Shown here in pieces: positions 1 through 5,954 of a DNA stretch of 64,000 bases. Within the stretch, counting starts at the first letter, position 1. The number at the start of each line of letters is the position of its first letter. The translations under genes were made by a program, and so were the position numbers. The notes beneath the pieces are model-generated. The model had not been told where the DNA came from, searched no databases, and saw nothing but the letters and a program-made list of their open reading frames with translations. This DNA comes from Patescibacteria group bacterium (lineage in GTDB: Bacteria > Patescibacteriota > Saccharimonadia > Saccharimonadales > UBA4665), in assembly GCA_030272735.1 (NCBI GenBank), contig JARXKL010000001.1:1-64000 (forward strand), written 5' to 3'.

Positions 1-32
1 GGGCTCTCAACAATAACTAGGTTTTTTGCCAT
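1..32 (-). CDS. topA: DNA topoisomerase I, N-terminal fragment (runs off left edge)
   Basis: The complement of the first 32 bases reads Met-Ala-Lys-Asn-Leu-Val-Ile-Val-Glu-Ser, the standard opening of bacterial topoisomerase I (Toprim strand with the first acidic residue). The rest lies outside the window. A promoter sits 8 nt upstream of the ATG, so the message would be almost leaderless. Proximity to dprA fits, since dprA and topA are often neighbours in bacteria. Only ten residues are visible, so the call rests on this motif, the promoter and context. Confidence 0.75.
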   Translation of the reverse strand, partial: MAKNLVIVES

Positions 33-40
33 GAGTTTCT

Positions 41-69
41 ATAATAAGCGGGTCGTCCCAGTATTGCAA
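41..69 (-). promoter_or_regulatory. sigma70-type promoter for topA
   Basis: On the minus strand TTGCAA (64-69), a 17-bp spacer and TATTAT (41-46) lie upstream of the topA ATG at 32. Only 8 nt separate the -10 from the ATG, so transcription should start at or 1-2 nt before the start codon. Confidence 0.65.
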
Positions 70-98
70 CTTATATATAAGTGTTCATTAACTATTAT

Positions 99-128
99 TT
101 GTTTTTTAAATACGCTTTGAAGTACTAT
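99..128 (+). promoter_or_regulatory. putative promoter for the 126-aa ORF
   Basis: TTGTTT (99-104), an 18-bp spacer and TACTAT (123-128) precede the ORF at 158. GGAG at 145-148 lies 9 nt before its ATG. It is a moderate consensus match, not unique in this AT-rich stretch. Confidence 0.4.
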
Positions 129-157
129 GAGCATATCTAATTCCGGAGTACAGCCAT

Positions 158-538
158 ATGCGTATATTCAGGCAAAATACACCTCATTCATCAACTGAGT
201 CTTTGATATCTCAAGCATCACCTGACGAATTTGAATCTGCAGGCAAACAGTATGACCCTACCGAATTAGGCAGATTGCTCTTGGAAAAGAAGACTTTTTA
301 TCACAATCCAGAGGGGTTAAGAAAAGAATTTCATATAGCAATGATAGAGCTTGCTGATAAGTTCGATTCCTTAGATCACAAATACGGACCGATGGGCGGA
401 ACTGAATTGCAAGATGACTGTCATGTAGTTAGAGCATTAGCGCGAGCACTCAGTGCCCAGATATCTATTGATAAAAGTACTGTAGAAACAACCGCCAGAG
501 AGATTGCTCCAGGACCGCACCTTAGATTAGTAGAGTAA
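158..538 (+). CDS. hypothetical protein, 126 aa
   Basis: I do not recognise this protein. The ORF begins ATG behind a GGAG ribosome binding site and has a soluble, mixed charged composition with no signal peptide or membrane segment. The middle (about residues 30-75) looks helical and acidic, with Leu-Leu-Glu-Lys-Lys and Ala-Asp-Lys-Phe-Asp stretches. The start sits divergent to topA with a short shared promoter region. Its end lies 4 nt from the end of the small convergent ORF at 543-716. Length, start signal and position support a real gene. Confidence 0.6.
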   Translation: MRIFRQNTPHSSTESLISQASPDEFESAGKQYDPTELGRLLLEKKTFYHNPEGLRKEFHIAMIELADKFDSLDHKYGPMGGTELQDDCHVVRALARALSAQISIDKSTVETTAREIAPGPHLRLVE

Positions 539-542
539 TAAC

Positions 543-716
543 TTAGATTTCCATCGAGCTAGCTATTTTGTAGCCAATCCATACGCCAGCGAGTGATCCG
601 ACAGTTCCTAGCAGGAGGCTGGAAGCACCGAAGTAATTACCATGGTCCATGCTGGCGCCTATCCAGGCACCGAGACTGCCAACAATAGTGGTTCCAAGTA
701 AAATCATAAGCTTCAT
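543..716 (-). CDS. small glycine-zipper membrane protein, 57 aa
   Basis: This short ORF lies 21 nt downstream of dprA on the same strand. The translation has two hydrophobic segments (about residues 3-22 and 29-50) with regularly spaced glycines (Gly-Ser-Leu-Gly-Ala-Trp-Ile-Gly and Gly-Ser-Leu-Ala-Gly-Val-Trp-Ile-Gly), a glycine-zipper-like pattern seen in small integral membrane proteins. The two halves resemble each other, suggesting an internal duplication. No strong ribosome binding site is visible, so translation may be coupled to dprA. Function unknown. Confidence 0.5.
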   Translation of the reverse strand: MKLMILLGTTIVGSLGAWIGASMDHGNYFGASSLLLGTVGSLAGVWIGYKIASSMEI

Positions 717-737
717 ATCACAAGTGTATCACGCAGT

Positions 738-1586
738 TTATAGTCCCCATTGGTTCACGCCTAATGGCTTAACTTTGCCCTGTACTTCGAGCATGCTCAA
801 GGCGGTACTAAAATCTGCCGGGTTCAACTTGCTCATGTGTAATAGCTGTTCACCACCGCTTACACCAAGTAGTACCAAATCGAGAATAGTCTGCTCGTGA
901 GGATTATCGCTCTGTTGCGACATCCTGGCCTGCTGCTTGGCATCGATCCCTAGAGCGAATAAAACATCTGCTACTGTGAGCGCTGGAGCCGCTTTTACGC
1001 CTAGTAGGCTGTTTGTGCCCTCGGAGTTTGTGCTAAAGATGCTTCCAGGCACCGTCAGCACCTCTCTGCCCTGATCAAGGGCAAAATCTACAGTATGGAG
1101 TGTTCCACTTCTTCTCGCAGCTTCAGGGACAAGTATGGCGTCCGCGAGCCCAGACATTAGACGGTTACGTTCGACGAAATTGCCTTTGAATGATTCTGAG
1201 CCAGGCTCATATTCACTGACGAGCGCTCCGCCACTCGCTAAAATAGCGGCAGCTAATTTCCTATTAGTCGATGGAACGATGTTATCGAGCGGGCTTGGCA
1301 GCACCGCAATGGTCTTGCCACCTACGTCTAGTGCAGCTTGGTGCGCACAGGCATCGACACCCAATGCAAGGCCACTAATTATTACTACTCCTTTTTCGGC
1401 AAGCTGGCGAGCAAAAAGCGTCGTAACTTGTCGACCGTACGGTGTTATTGAACGAGAACCCACTATAGCGACTGCGCTGTGTTGCAAAAGAATACTGATA
1501 TCCGCGCCCATTACATACAGTTGTTTGGGCGGCTGAGGGATATGCAGTATTCGTTCAGGTAACAGAGATCCAGTAAGCTTGAGCAT
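738..1586 (-). CDS. dprA: DNA processing protein DprA (Smf)
   Basis: The 282-residue protein carries the DprA Rossmann-like fold. Gly-Ser-Arg is at 43-45, followed by Thr-Pro-Tyr-Gly, Ser-Gly-Leu-Ala-Leu-Gly-Val-Asp (71-78) and Glu-Arg-Asn-Arg, all typical of the single-stranded-DNA-binding RF domain, and a winged-helix-like C-terminus follows from about 215. DprA loads RecA onto incoming single strands during natural transformation. The N-terminal SAM-like extension of longer DprA proteins is missing, giving a short form. Given the reduced genome, DNA uptake as a nutrient or for recombination is plausible but not shown. Confidence 0.93.
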   Translation of the reverse strand: MLKLTGSLLPERILHIPQPPKQLYVMGADISILLQHSAVAIVGSRSITPYGRQVTTLFARQLAEKGVVIISGLALGVDACAHQAALDVGGKTIAVLPSPLDNIVPSTNRKLAAAILASGGALVSEYEPGSESFKGNFVERNRLMSGLADAILVPEAARRSGTLHTVDFALDQGREVLTVPGSIFSTNSEGTNSLLGVKAAPALTVADVLFALGIDAKQQARMSQQSDNPHEQTILDLVLLGVSGGEQLLHMSKLNPADFSTALSMLEVQGKVKPLGVNQWGL

Positions 1587-1617
1587 ATTGATATAATCCT
1601 TATTTTGTTATGAAGTA

Positions 1618-1646
1618 TTGACATCAAGCCACTTATTTGCTAGAAT
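1618..1646 (+). promoter_or_regulatory. strong sigma70-type promoter for the structured RNA
   Basis: TTGACA (1618-1623), exactly 17 bp, then TAGAAT (1641-1646). This is one of the best consensus matches in the window, and no ORF starts within 450 bp downstream. The predicted start is near 1653. Confidence 0.75.
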
Positions 1647-1652
1647 AGCAAT

Positions 1653-2056
1653 CTGTGAGTTCATGTATGTGTTCTCAAGCACCTTTACCCCCATTCTAAT
1701 GCTTTAGCACACGGTTTATCCCAAGCGCTAAAGATTATCGTTAGATTGTTTTAGAGCGCGCTTGTCTCAAGTTGTTACCCTCCACTTATTACTTGCACGC
1801 TAGGCCTGTCCTAGCAACGCTCTAAAGCATACTAACCCCTTTAACTAGATTCCTCGATACTCTGCTCGCAGTTGTGTCCCGGGGTCCCCGTTCAAAGTGA
1901 GCCTAAATGGTTTCAGCGTTTCGGCGCTGGAGGCACACGACATTCATTTAGTCGATGATGCTTCACTGGGGTGGGTTGAAGGGTCCGGGGATAACCTCGG
2001 TTGTCCCCTATGATTGGCCAATGAGCGGTGCCCACCCCCTCTCATTGGCCTTTTTT
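1653..2056 (+). ncRNA. structured noncoding RNA of about 400 nt, class not recognised
   Basis: A strong promoter and a strong terminator enclose about 400 nt without a convincing ORF. Complementary segments suggest a multi-helix RNA: ATGCTTTAG 1699-1707 with CTAAAGCAT 1822-1830 closes a domain holding hairpins 1722-1764 and 1799-1815. CTAAATG 1903-1909 pairs with CATTTAG 1945-1951 around CAGCG/CGCTG 1914-1929, and 1987-2008 is a 10-bp hairpin. GGGGTGGG 1968-1975 is complementary to CCCACCCC 2031-2038 in the terminator loop. I looked for tmRNA, RNase P and SRP RNA signatures and did not see them. Confidence 0.6.
2016..2056 (+). terminator. rho-independent terminator of the structured RNA
   Basis: GGCCAATGAG (2016-2025) pairs perfectly with CTCATTGGCC (2041-2050), followed by six T. 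The 15-nt loop contains CCCACCCC, which can pair with an upstream G-rich segment. Confidence 0.85.
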
Positions 2057-2141
2057 AGTATAAAAATTCAGGTACCCTTGACCTACTTTTTTCATTATAA
2101 TTTCATTAACAAACGTACTAGTATCAATGCATGGAGGCGTC

Positions 2142-2468
2142 ATGGACAGAATAGGTAATGTGATCTACCCAGAAAACGAACAAGAAGAACTGGTCGTTCC
2201 AAAAGAAGGAATCGTAATCGATGATTTTGACGAAAGACCCTTTATTGAACAGCTAATGAGTGAAGAGGCTGCAATCCGTGAGCTTTCTGCTGAGTCGACC
2301 GAACCCTTAACAGAAGACACTCAAAACGCCATGGCTGCGTCATTGAGCCTCATTGAGCAACATAAAGCGATGATGCGAGACATTGTAGAGCTGGTGCAGC
2401 CCTATCGAACAGATGTTCTCGATATTAGGCTCCAAGAATACTTGGAAGATCCGAACAGTAACGCTTAA
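2142..2468 (+). CDS. hypothetical acidic protein, 108 aa
   Basis: I do not recognise it. The ATG at 2142 is preferred over the in-frame ATG at 2127 because GGAGG (2133-2137) lies 4 nt before it. A TATAAT at 2096-2101 lies just after the RNA terminator and could serve as its -10. The protein is strongly acidic, soluble and likely helical, with an acidic cluster (Ile-Asp-Asp-Phe-Asp-Glu-Arg) near residue 30. It ends in a 4-bp tail-to-tail overlap with pth. Function unknown. Confidence 0.6.
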   Translation: MDRIGNVIYPENEQEELVVPKEGIVIDDFDERPFIEQLMSEEAAIRELSAESTEPLTEDTQNAMAASLSLIEQHKAMMRDIVELVQPYRTDVLDIRLQEYLEDPNSNA

Positions 2469-3043
2469 ACAATAAAGCTGCGAGTATCGTGCGGTAGTTC
2501 GGTGCCAAAAAGATACTCATTTATAATCGCGGTAACCTCAGTGGTTAGATTGCTTAATTGTTTCTGCTCAGATGCTGAAAACTTCTTGAGCACAAAGCTT
2601 TCAGATTTGATTCTTTCGGGCTTAGGCCCTATGCCAATGCGGATGCGTCCGTAGTTTTCACCCAAGTGTTGAGAAACGGACTTGATGCCGTTATGGCCGG
2701 CTGCTGAACCACCCACGCGGTTGCGAATCTGTCCGAATTCGATGTCGAGCTCGTCGTGAACCACAACGATGTGCTCGCTGCTGAGCTTATAAAACTGGCT
2801 TACAGCCTGTACGGCTTCCCCGCTCAGGTTCATAAATGTCGTGGGTTTTATGGCTATAACGCGGTTCTCGCCCAAACGGCCGGTGCTTATGTGCGACTTG
2901 AGGCTCTTTTTTTCGACCCACTTTTCCATCTCGGGTGTCGCCGTTACAAAGTCATCAAGGCATTTGAAGCCTATATTATGGCGCGTCAGATCATACTCTT
3001 CATCGATGTTACCGAGGCCAACGAGCAGAATAGTTTTATTCAT
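2465..3043 (-). CDS. pth: peptidyl-tRNA hydrolase
   Basis: The 192-residue protein matches bacterial Pth, which recycles peptidyl-tRNA released from stalled ribosomes. Visible motifs are Gly-Leu-Gly-Asn (9-12), Arg-His-Asn-Ile-Gly-Phe (21-26, His22 catalytic), Phe-Met-Asn-Leu-Ser-Gly, His-Asp-Glu-Leu-Asp and Gly-His-Asn-Gly. I chose the ATG at 3043 because family members begin right before this strand. An in-frame ATG at 3103 would add 20 unsupported residues, though it lies directly after the der stop and could support coupled translation. It lies downstream of der on the same strand. Confidence 0.93.
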   Translation of the reverse strand: MNKTILLVGLGNIDEEYDLTRHNIGFKCLDDFVTATPEMEKWVEKKSLKSHISTGRLGENRVIAIKPTTFMNLSGEAVQAVSQFYKLSSEHIVVVHDELDIEFGQIRNRVGGSAAGHNGIKSVSQHLGENYGRIRIGIGPKPERIKSESFVLKKFSASEQKQLSNLTTEVTAIINEYLFGTELPHDTRSFIV

Positions 3044-3105
3044 GCCCACCGTGTAATAGTTTGTAGGATCACTGGTTTGCGGTCGCTGCTGCAGCCACGA
3101 CATAG

Positions 3106-4527
3106 TTAGGCTTTCTCGGCCTCTCGAGCGGCCGTCTTGGCAGCCAGTTTTTGGGCAGCCAACTCCTCGTGGGGTTGGTTTTTTGTAGGACTTGAGCCGT
3201 TACGGTGCGTAACATGCTTTTCGATAAACCAAAACTGAATTGGCGTGCCAGCGTAGCCGTAAGCATCACGCATACGACGGTCCAGATAACGCTTGTAACT
3301 CCAGTGGAGGAACTTAGTATGGCTGCCGAACACTTTGAAGGCTGGAATAGGATTATCTGTTTCTTGCACCATGTAGTTGAGCTTCGGTGCGCGGTTCTTA
3401 AGCCCAGCTGGCGGATGCGCATCAACAGCTTGGCGTAACCATTTGTTCAGCTCTGGTGTTGCGATGCGTTTACCGCGCTCTTGATCAATCTCAAAGGCCA
3501 GGTCGAAAATCTTCGTTACGTTTTGCCCAGTCACGGAGCTGGTGAATAACAGAGGCGCCCAGGGCACAAAATCATAATTACGGACAATTCGAGCCGCCAG
3601 TTCATCACGGGTGAAGGCATCTTTGTCTTCTATCGCGTCCCATTTGCTCACGATGAGAACGAGCCCCTTGCCTGCTTCTTTGACCATGCCGGCAATTTTT
3701 TGATCGAGCTGCACGTTAAGTTCGTTGACGTCCATAAGCATAAGGCAGACATCGGCTTCCTCTATGGCAGCTAAGGCGCGGATAACACTAAACTTTTCTA
3801 TACCAACCTGGATCTTACCGCTGCGGCGAATACCGGCAGTATCAAGCAGTTCGACTTCCCTGCCTTGGTATTTCACGATGGTTTTGTTAACATCGCGAGT
3901 TGTGCCTGCGCGGTCGGCGACAATAGCCTGCTGCTTCTTAGCCAAGGTGTTAAATAGCTGTGATTTACCGACATTTGGGCGGCCAACAATAGCAATTTTC
4001 AGGCGGCCATCGTCGTCGCTGTGTGTCATATTAGGGATGATGCCAACGAGGCTGTCGAGTAATTGCTCTATGCCACGCGCCTGTGTGGTGCTGGTGCGAA
4101 TAATCGGCTTAATGCCGAGCCGGTCAAACCCAGATAGATCGTGGCCTTTTGCTTTGTCGAGCTTGTTAATAATTAAGAAAACGGGCTTGCGAGACTTGAG
4201 CGCCATTTTGGCAACGCGTCGATCTTCCTCGGTAATAGGTATGTCGGCCTCAACAACTACCCAGATAACATCGGCACTGTCGGCTGCTTGTAGTACCTGT
4301 TCTTGGATGGTAAATTCAAAGTCATCTTCAGGGTCTTTAATACCGGCAGTATCGACGAGCCAGAAGTTCTGACCCTTGTATTCGGCCTTCGACATGATGC
4401 TGTCACGAGTAGTACCGGCTTCGCGGGCGACTATTGCTTCACGCTTATCGAGAATAGCGTTAAAAAGGCTGGATTTTCCAACATTTGCGCGTCCAACGAT
4501 TGCCACAATAGGTAACTTTTTTGCCAT
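3106..4527 (-). CDS. der: ribosome-assembly GTPase Der (EngA)
   Basis: Two tandem GTPase domains are clear. The first has P-loop Gly-Arg-Ala-Asn-Val-Gly-Lys-Ser-Ser (12-20), Asp-Thr-Ala-Gly and Asn-Lys-Leu-Asp; the second has Gly-Arg-Pro-Asn-Val-Gly-Lys-Ser (182-189), Asp-Thr-Ala-Gly-Ile and Ser-Lys-Trp-Asp. A KH-like domain follows. Der acts in 50S subunit maturation. The 473-residue length is usual, with a C-terminal tail of about 25 residues rich in Ala, Lys and Glu. The promoter is immediately upstream with almost no leader. Confidence 0.97.
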   Translation of the reverse strand: MAKKLPIVAIVGRANVGKSSLFNAILDKREAIVAREAGTTRDSIMSKAEYKGQNFWLVDTAGIKDPEDDFEFTIQEQVLQAADSADVIWVVVEADIPITEEDRRVAKMALKSRKPVFLIINKLDKAKGHDLSGFDRLGIKPIIRTSTTQARGIEQLLDSLVGIIPNMTHSDDDGRLKIAIVGRPNVGKSQLFNTLAKKQQAIVADRAGTTRDVNKTIVKYQGREVELLDTAGIRRSGKIQVGIEKFSVIRALAAIEEADVCLMLMDVNELNVQLDQKIAGMVKEAGKGLVLIVSKWDAIEDKDAFTRDELAARIVRNYDFVPWAPLLFTSSVTGQNVTKIFDLAFEIDQERGKRIATPELNKWLRQAVDAHPPAGLKNRAPKLNYMVQETDNPIPAFKVFGSHTKFLHWSYKRYLDRRMRDAYGYAGTPIQFWFIEKHVTHRNGSSPTKNQPHEELAAQKLAAKTAAREAEKA

Positions 4528-4535
4528 ATCTACGT

Positions 4536-4544
4536 ATTATAACA
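4536..4544 (-). promoter_or_regulatory. extended -10 promoter of der
   Basis: The minus strand reads TGTTATAAT, an extended -10 (TGn plus TATAAT), with only 8 nt between it and the der ATG at 4527. TTGTCA lies 15 bp upstream as a weak -35. The transcript should be leaderless or nearly so. Confidence 0.6.
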
Positions 4545-4582
4545 GATAGGGGCACTTGACAAAAGTATTTAATGATTGCAGA

Positions 4583-4617
4583 TTCCTAAAAGCAGCATCG
4601 CGTGCTGCACTTAGGAA
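4583..4617. repeat. hairpin-forming inverted repeat
   Basis: TTCCTAA (4583-4589) pairs with TTAGGAA (4611-4617) and GCAGCA (4592-4597) with TGCTGC (4603-4608), forming a stem with one internal asymmetry between the ORF at 4735-5082 and der. There is no T-run on either side, so it is not a classic terminator. Confidence 0.6.
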
Positions 4618-4710
4618 AGAGCCAGGAAAGAAAAAGTTGAAGTGTGTGAGAGGGGTGCGTGGGCACGAATCTCGACACAAGTCAGCTTTTTCTCCCTGGA
4701 AGGCTCTTTC
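4615..4710. repeat. long imperfect inverted repeat (about 27-bp arms)
   Basis: The left arm 4615-4640 is nearly complementary to the right arm 4682-4710, with GAAAGAGCC matching GGCTCTTTC at the outer ends and AGAAAAAG-like matches inside. The 40-nt loop holds a further GTGC/GCAC hairpin. The result is a roughly 96-nt hairpin in DNA or RNA, immediately beside one copy of the 15-bp repeat at 4705. Confidence 0.6.
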
Positions 4711-4734
4711 TGTTATCCCCTAAAGGACGCTTTT

Positions 4735-5082
4735 TTACACCAGACGGGGCCGCGGTGCGGTTCGGTACGCGCTGTTGATGGCGTGAACCAGGTTGCGGCT
4801 CTTAAACGGCTTGTCCTTGGCGCGAGTGCACCGGGTGCGCTGTGGTGCCGACAGGCGATCGAAGGCTCCCACGACGGAATCCATCATACTGATGGGTCGG
4901 TCGAGGATGTCTTCGTCGGTGTGGGCGCAGCTGCCAAGCGGCATGTTGCATCCGGTGCAGCGATCGGCTGAGTGGCCAAAAGTGACCGAGTAGCCGTGTG
5001 GCGTGGTGACGAAGCTGCTTGCCTGCATAGCCATGACCGAAGTCAAAGCGGTGGAGTCTGCTGCAACTGCGCTGATGTGCAT
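4735..5082 (-). CDS. hypothetical protein, 115 aa, with a Cys/His cluster
   Basis: I do not recognise this protein. It is the most protein-like frame in this block. A centre reading Cys-Thr-Gly-Cys-Asn-Met-Pro-Leu-Gly-Ser-Cys-Ala-His (about 42-54) could bind a metal. A soluble acidic helix (Asp-Arg-Pro-Ile-Ser-Met-Met-Asp) and a basic C-terminal third follow. AAAGGG lies about 8 nt upstream of the ATG. Other frames are open here too, so coding status is not secure. It sits between inverted repeats, and its 130-nt leader contains a terminator-like hairpin. Confidence 0.45.
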   Translation of the reverse strand: MHISAVAADSTALTSVMAMQASSFVTTPHGYSVTFGHSADRCTGCNMPLGSCAHTDEDILDRPISMMDSVVGAFDRLSAPQRTRCTRAKDKPFKSRNLVHAINSAYRTAPRPRLV

Positions 5083-5113
5083 GTAGTGCCCTTTGTTTGT
5101 GGTGGTGATTGGA

Positions 5114-5139
5114 CAAAAATACCGAAGTTAATTCGGTAT
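5114..5139 (-). terminator. terminator-like hairpin in the leader of the 115-aa ORF
   Basis: On the minus strand ATACCGAA and TTCGGTAT form an 8-bp stem (5119-5139) followed by a run of T (5114-5119). It could end the upstream rsuA-family transcript, or act as an attenuator, because a promoter-like extended -10 lies at 5219-5227. Confidence 0.5.
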
Positions 5140-5218
5140 GAGTGACCAACCATCACACACTGGGATAACAGAAAGATGTTAAGGTGCTTCGGAGCCATAA
5201 GCTCTACAAAACTTTGCT

Positions 5219-5227
5219 ATTATAACA
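5219..5227 (-). promoter_or_regulatory. extended -10 element upstream of the 115-aa ORF
   Basis: TGTTATAAT on the minus strand, identical to the der element. It would start a transcript of about 130 nt before the ORF at 5082. No good -35 is seen. Confidence 0.45.
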
Positions 5228-5250
5228 ATAAAATGTCGAAACGTCTATGC

Positions 5251-5910
5251 TTAAATCTCTACAATTTGCGCCGGGGCAATATCGCCTAAAACGTATTCCC
5301 CAAATTGTGTTCTGTGTAATGCCGTAACAGAGTAGCCTAACGCCTCAAATGTACGACGAATCTGTCTGTTACGCCCTTCAAACATGGTCACCCGCCACCT
5401 TGTCGCGTCATCTTCTATTTTTTGTAACCCGAACTTACTTTCTCCATCGGCAAGCTGTATGCCCTTATCCGCAATAAATTGCTGATGCAGTGGCTCAAGC
5501 GGCTTGTCGAGCGTAACTAAGTACAGTTTCACTTTCTGGTAACTGGGGTGTGTTAGCGTGTTTGCTAGTTCCCCGTTGTTTGTCAGAACGAGCAAACCGG
5601 ACGATTCTTTGTCTAACCGGCCAACTGAATTGAGCGAACGATAGCGTTCTGGTAACAATTCGTAAATCGTACGGCTTCCCTGTCCGTTGCGGCTGCAGAC
5701 AAATCCAGCTGGTTTATTGATCAAGACAGTACGGCTCTGTGCATCAGGATTAATCGGTCGTCCATCAATCGTCACTATATCGCCTGATGATACTTGGCTT
5801 CCGGCATCTGGAGTTTGTCCATTGAGTTGTACTCGTCCATCAGCAATAGCCGTATCTGCTGCTCGGCGGCTTAAGCTAGTACTCTGGGCTATATATTTGT
5901 TAATACGCAT
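5251..5910 (-). CDS. RluB/RsuA-family rRNA pseudouridine synthase
   Basis: An N-terminal S4 RNA-binding domain (about 1-60, starting Met-Arg-Ile-Asn-Lys-Tyr-Ile-Ala) is followed by a pseudouridine synthase domain. The catalytic motif is Gly-Arg-Leu-Asp-Lys-Glu-Ser-Ser-Gly, with Asp100 as nucleophile. Lys-Val-Lys-Leu-Tyr-Leu-Val and Glu-Gly-Arg-Asn-Arg-Gln-Ile-Arg-Arg are further RsuA/RluB/E/F hallmarks. It isomerises a specific uridine in rRNA; sequence alone does not tell 16S from 23S. It lies 44 nt downstream of the response regulator on the same strand and may share its transcript. Confidence 0.92.
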   Translation of the reverse strand: MRINKYIAQSTSLSRRAADTAIADGRVQLNGQTPDAGSQVSSGDIVTIDGRPINPDAQSRTVLINKPAGFVCSRNGQGSRTIYELLPERYRSLNSVGRLDKESSGLLVLTNNGELANTLTHPSYQKVKLYLVTLDKPLEPLHQQFIADKGIQLADGESKFGLQKIEDDATRWRVTMFEGRNRQIRRTFEALGYSVTALHRTQFGEYVLGDIAPAQIVEI

Positions 5911-5954
5911 AGCACTAGCTTACTGTGAAAGGCCTTGAGAGTCACGGCGCATAG

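Larger units (their letters stand above)
4705..5176. repeat. 15-bp perfect inverted repeats flanking a small ORF
   Basis: TCTTTCTGTTATCCC at 4705-4719 is the exact reverse complement of GGGATAACAGAAAGA at 5162-5176. The intervening 442 bp hold the ORF at 4735-5082 and its leader. There is no recognisable transposase and no obvious target-site duplication just outside the repeats. The arms could act as terminal repeats or pair in a transcript. Confidence 0.55.

Noticed and set aside
649-900. 83-aa plus-strand ORF over the end of dprA
   Set aside because: Antisense to dprA and the small glycine-zipper ORF, with Pro/Ser-rich shadow composition.
1653-2056. tmRNA, RNase P RNA or SRP RNA
   Set aside because: None of their conserved core strings (tmRNA acceptor and tag, RNase P GAGGAAAGUCC-type core, SRP tetraloop region) was seen in either orientation.
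1955-2158. 67-aa ORF at the end of the structured RNA
   Set aside because: It runs through the terminator hairpin and T-run, and has no ribosome binding site.
3725-4372. 215-aa plus-strand ORF opposite der
   Set aside because: It is fully antisense to the well-conserved Der coding sequence and has the odd composition of a shadow frame.
4802-5149. 115-aa minus-strand ORF in a second frame of the repeat-flanked block
   Set aside because: His/Arg-rich translation, no start signal, and it would read through the terminator-like hairpin; the 4735-5082 frame looks more like a protein.
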